DNA from: Bacteroidales bacterium
GTDB taxonomy: Bacteria > Bacteroidota > Bacteroidia > Bacteroidales > WCHB1-69
Direction: 5' to 3'
NCBI GenBank assembly: GCA_024400715.1
Contig: JAKSMH010000079.1
Location: forward strand, 1-6,053
Length of the DNA: 6,053 nucleotides
Positions 5,933 through 6,053 of this stretch are shown piece by piece. The notes beneath the pieces were generated by a model. The model was given only the letters and a program-made list of their open reading frames with translations, did no database searches and was not told the origin of the DNA. How positions within the stretch are numbered: the stretch's first letter is position 1; every line of letters begins with the position of its first letter. Made by a program: the position numbers and the translations under genes.

Positions 5933-5972
5933 GTTACTTTCTTTGCCACCCAAAGAAAGTAACCAAAGAAAG
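5933..5972. repeat. Palindrome with an extra direct repeat, likely a dispersed intergenic repeat
   Basis: GTTACTTTCTTTG (5933-5945) and CAAAGAAAGTAAC (5951-5963) are perfect 13-bp inverted arms around CCACC. CAAAGAAAG is then repeated at 5964-5972. From memory, sequences of this form recur between genes in many bacterial genomes, including Bacteroidota; that recollection needs a search. It lies 96 bp after the ABC-F stop and has no T-run on the coding side, so a terminator role is possible but not clear. Confidence 0.6.
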
Positions 5973-5994
5973 GTTTACCGTTAATGTAGAGACG

Positions 5995-6004
5995 CGGCGC
6001 GCCG
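5995..6004. repeat. G+C palindrome near the window edge
   Basis: CGGCGCGCCG is a perfect 10-bp palindrome, preceded by TGTAGAGACG. The abrupt rise in G+C after 5991 resembles the start of a second repeat element that runs out of the window. The last 50 bases show no gene that can be supported. Confidence 0.4.
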
Positions 6005-6053
6005 AGGCCACTGAAAAACCCGCACTTTTTCGGACGGTGTGAATATTGGACGT

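Overview
The window looks like chromosomal DNA of a member of the Bacteroidota, most likely order Bacteroidales. Four genes are preceded at a plausible distance by an octamer matching TAnnTTTG, the -7 element of the Bacteroidota primary sigma factor. Start codons follow A/T-rich leaders with no clear Shine-Dalgarno sequence, intergenic DNA is very A/T-rich, and the recognisable proteins (a MltD-like lytic transglycosylase with a degenerate LysM tail, an EttA-type ABC-F ATPase, a DsrE-family protein and a HigA-like antitoxin) resemble Bacteroidales versions. This assignment comes from recognition of the sequences, not from a search.

Layout, left to right. 1-223 is A/T-rich non-coding DNA with a two-turn-spaced direct repeat and a candidate promoter. 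224-908 holds a degenerate WG-repeat protein gene whose acidic N-terminus and repeat domain lie in different frames, joined at an A7 run. 909-1193 is intergenic, with two tandem 52-bp hairpin-forming repeats. 1194-1445 (minus) is a doubtful small orphan reading frame. 1611-2221 is a toxin-antitoxin locus in which the toxin has lost its middle and its frame while the antitoxin is intact. 2306-3295 encodes an envelope lytic transglycosylase, convergent with a minus-strand DsrE-family gene that appears to carry a signal peptide. Between that gene and the divergent ettA-like gene (4160-5836) lies a G+C-rich, strongly palindromic segment of about 260 bp. The right end (5933-6053) enters another palindromic intergenic repeat.

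The genes do not form one pathway. The transglycosylase remodels peptidoglycan, the ABC-F protein acts on ribosomes, the DsrE protein probably handles sulfur or redox chemistry, and the toxin-antitoxin and WG-repeat genes look like decaying accessory cargo. I see no CRISPR array, tRNA, rRNA, transposase or recognisable new defence system. The most interesting material is the set of three different structured intergenic repeats, the half-deleted toxin beside an intact antitoxin, and the phased direct repeat upstream of the WG-repeat gene.
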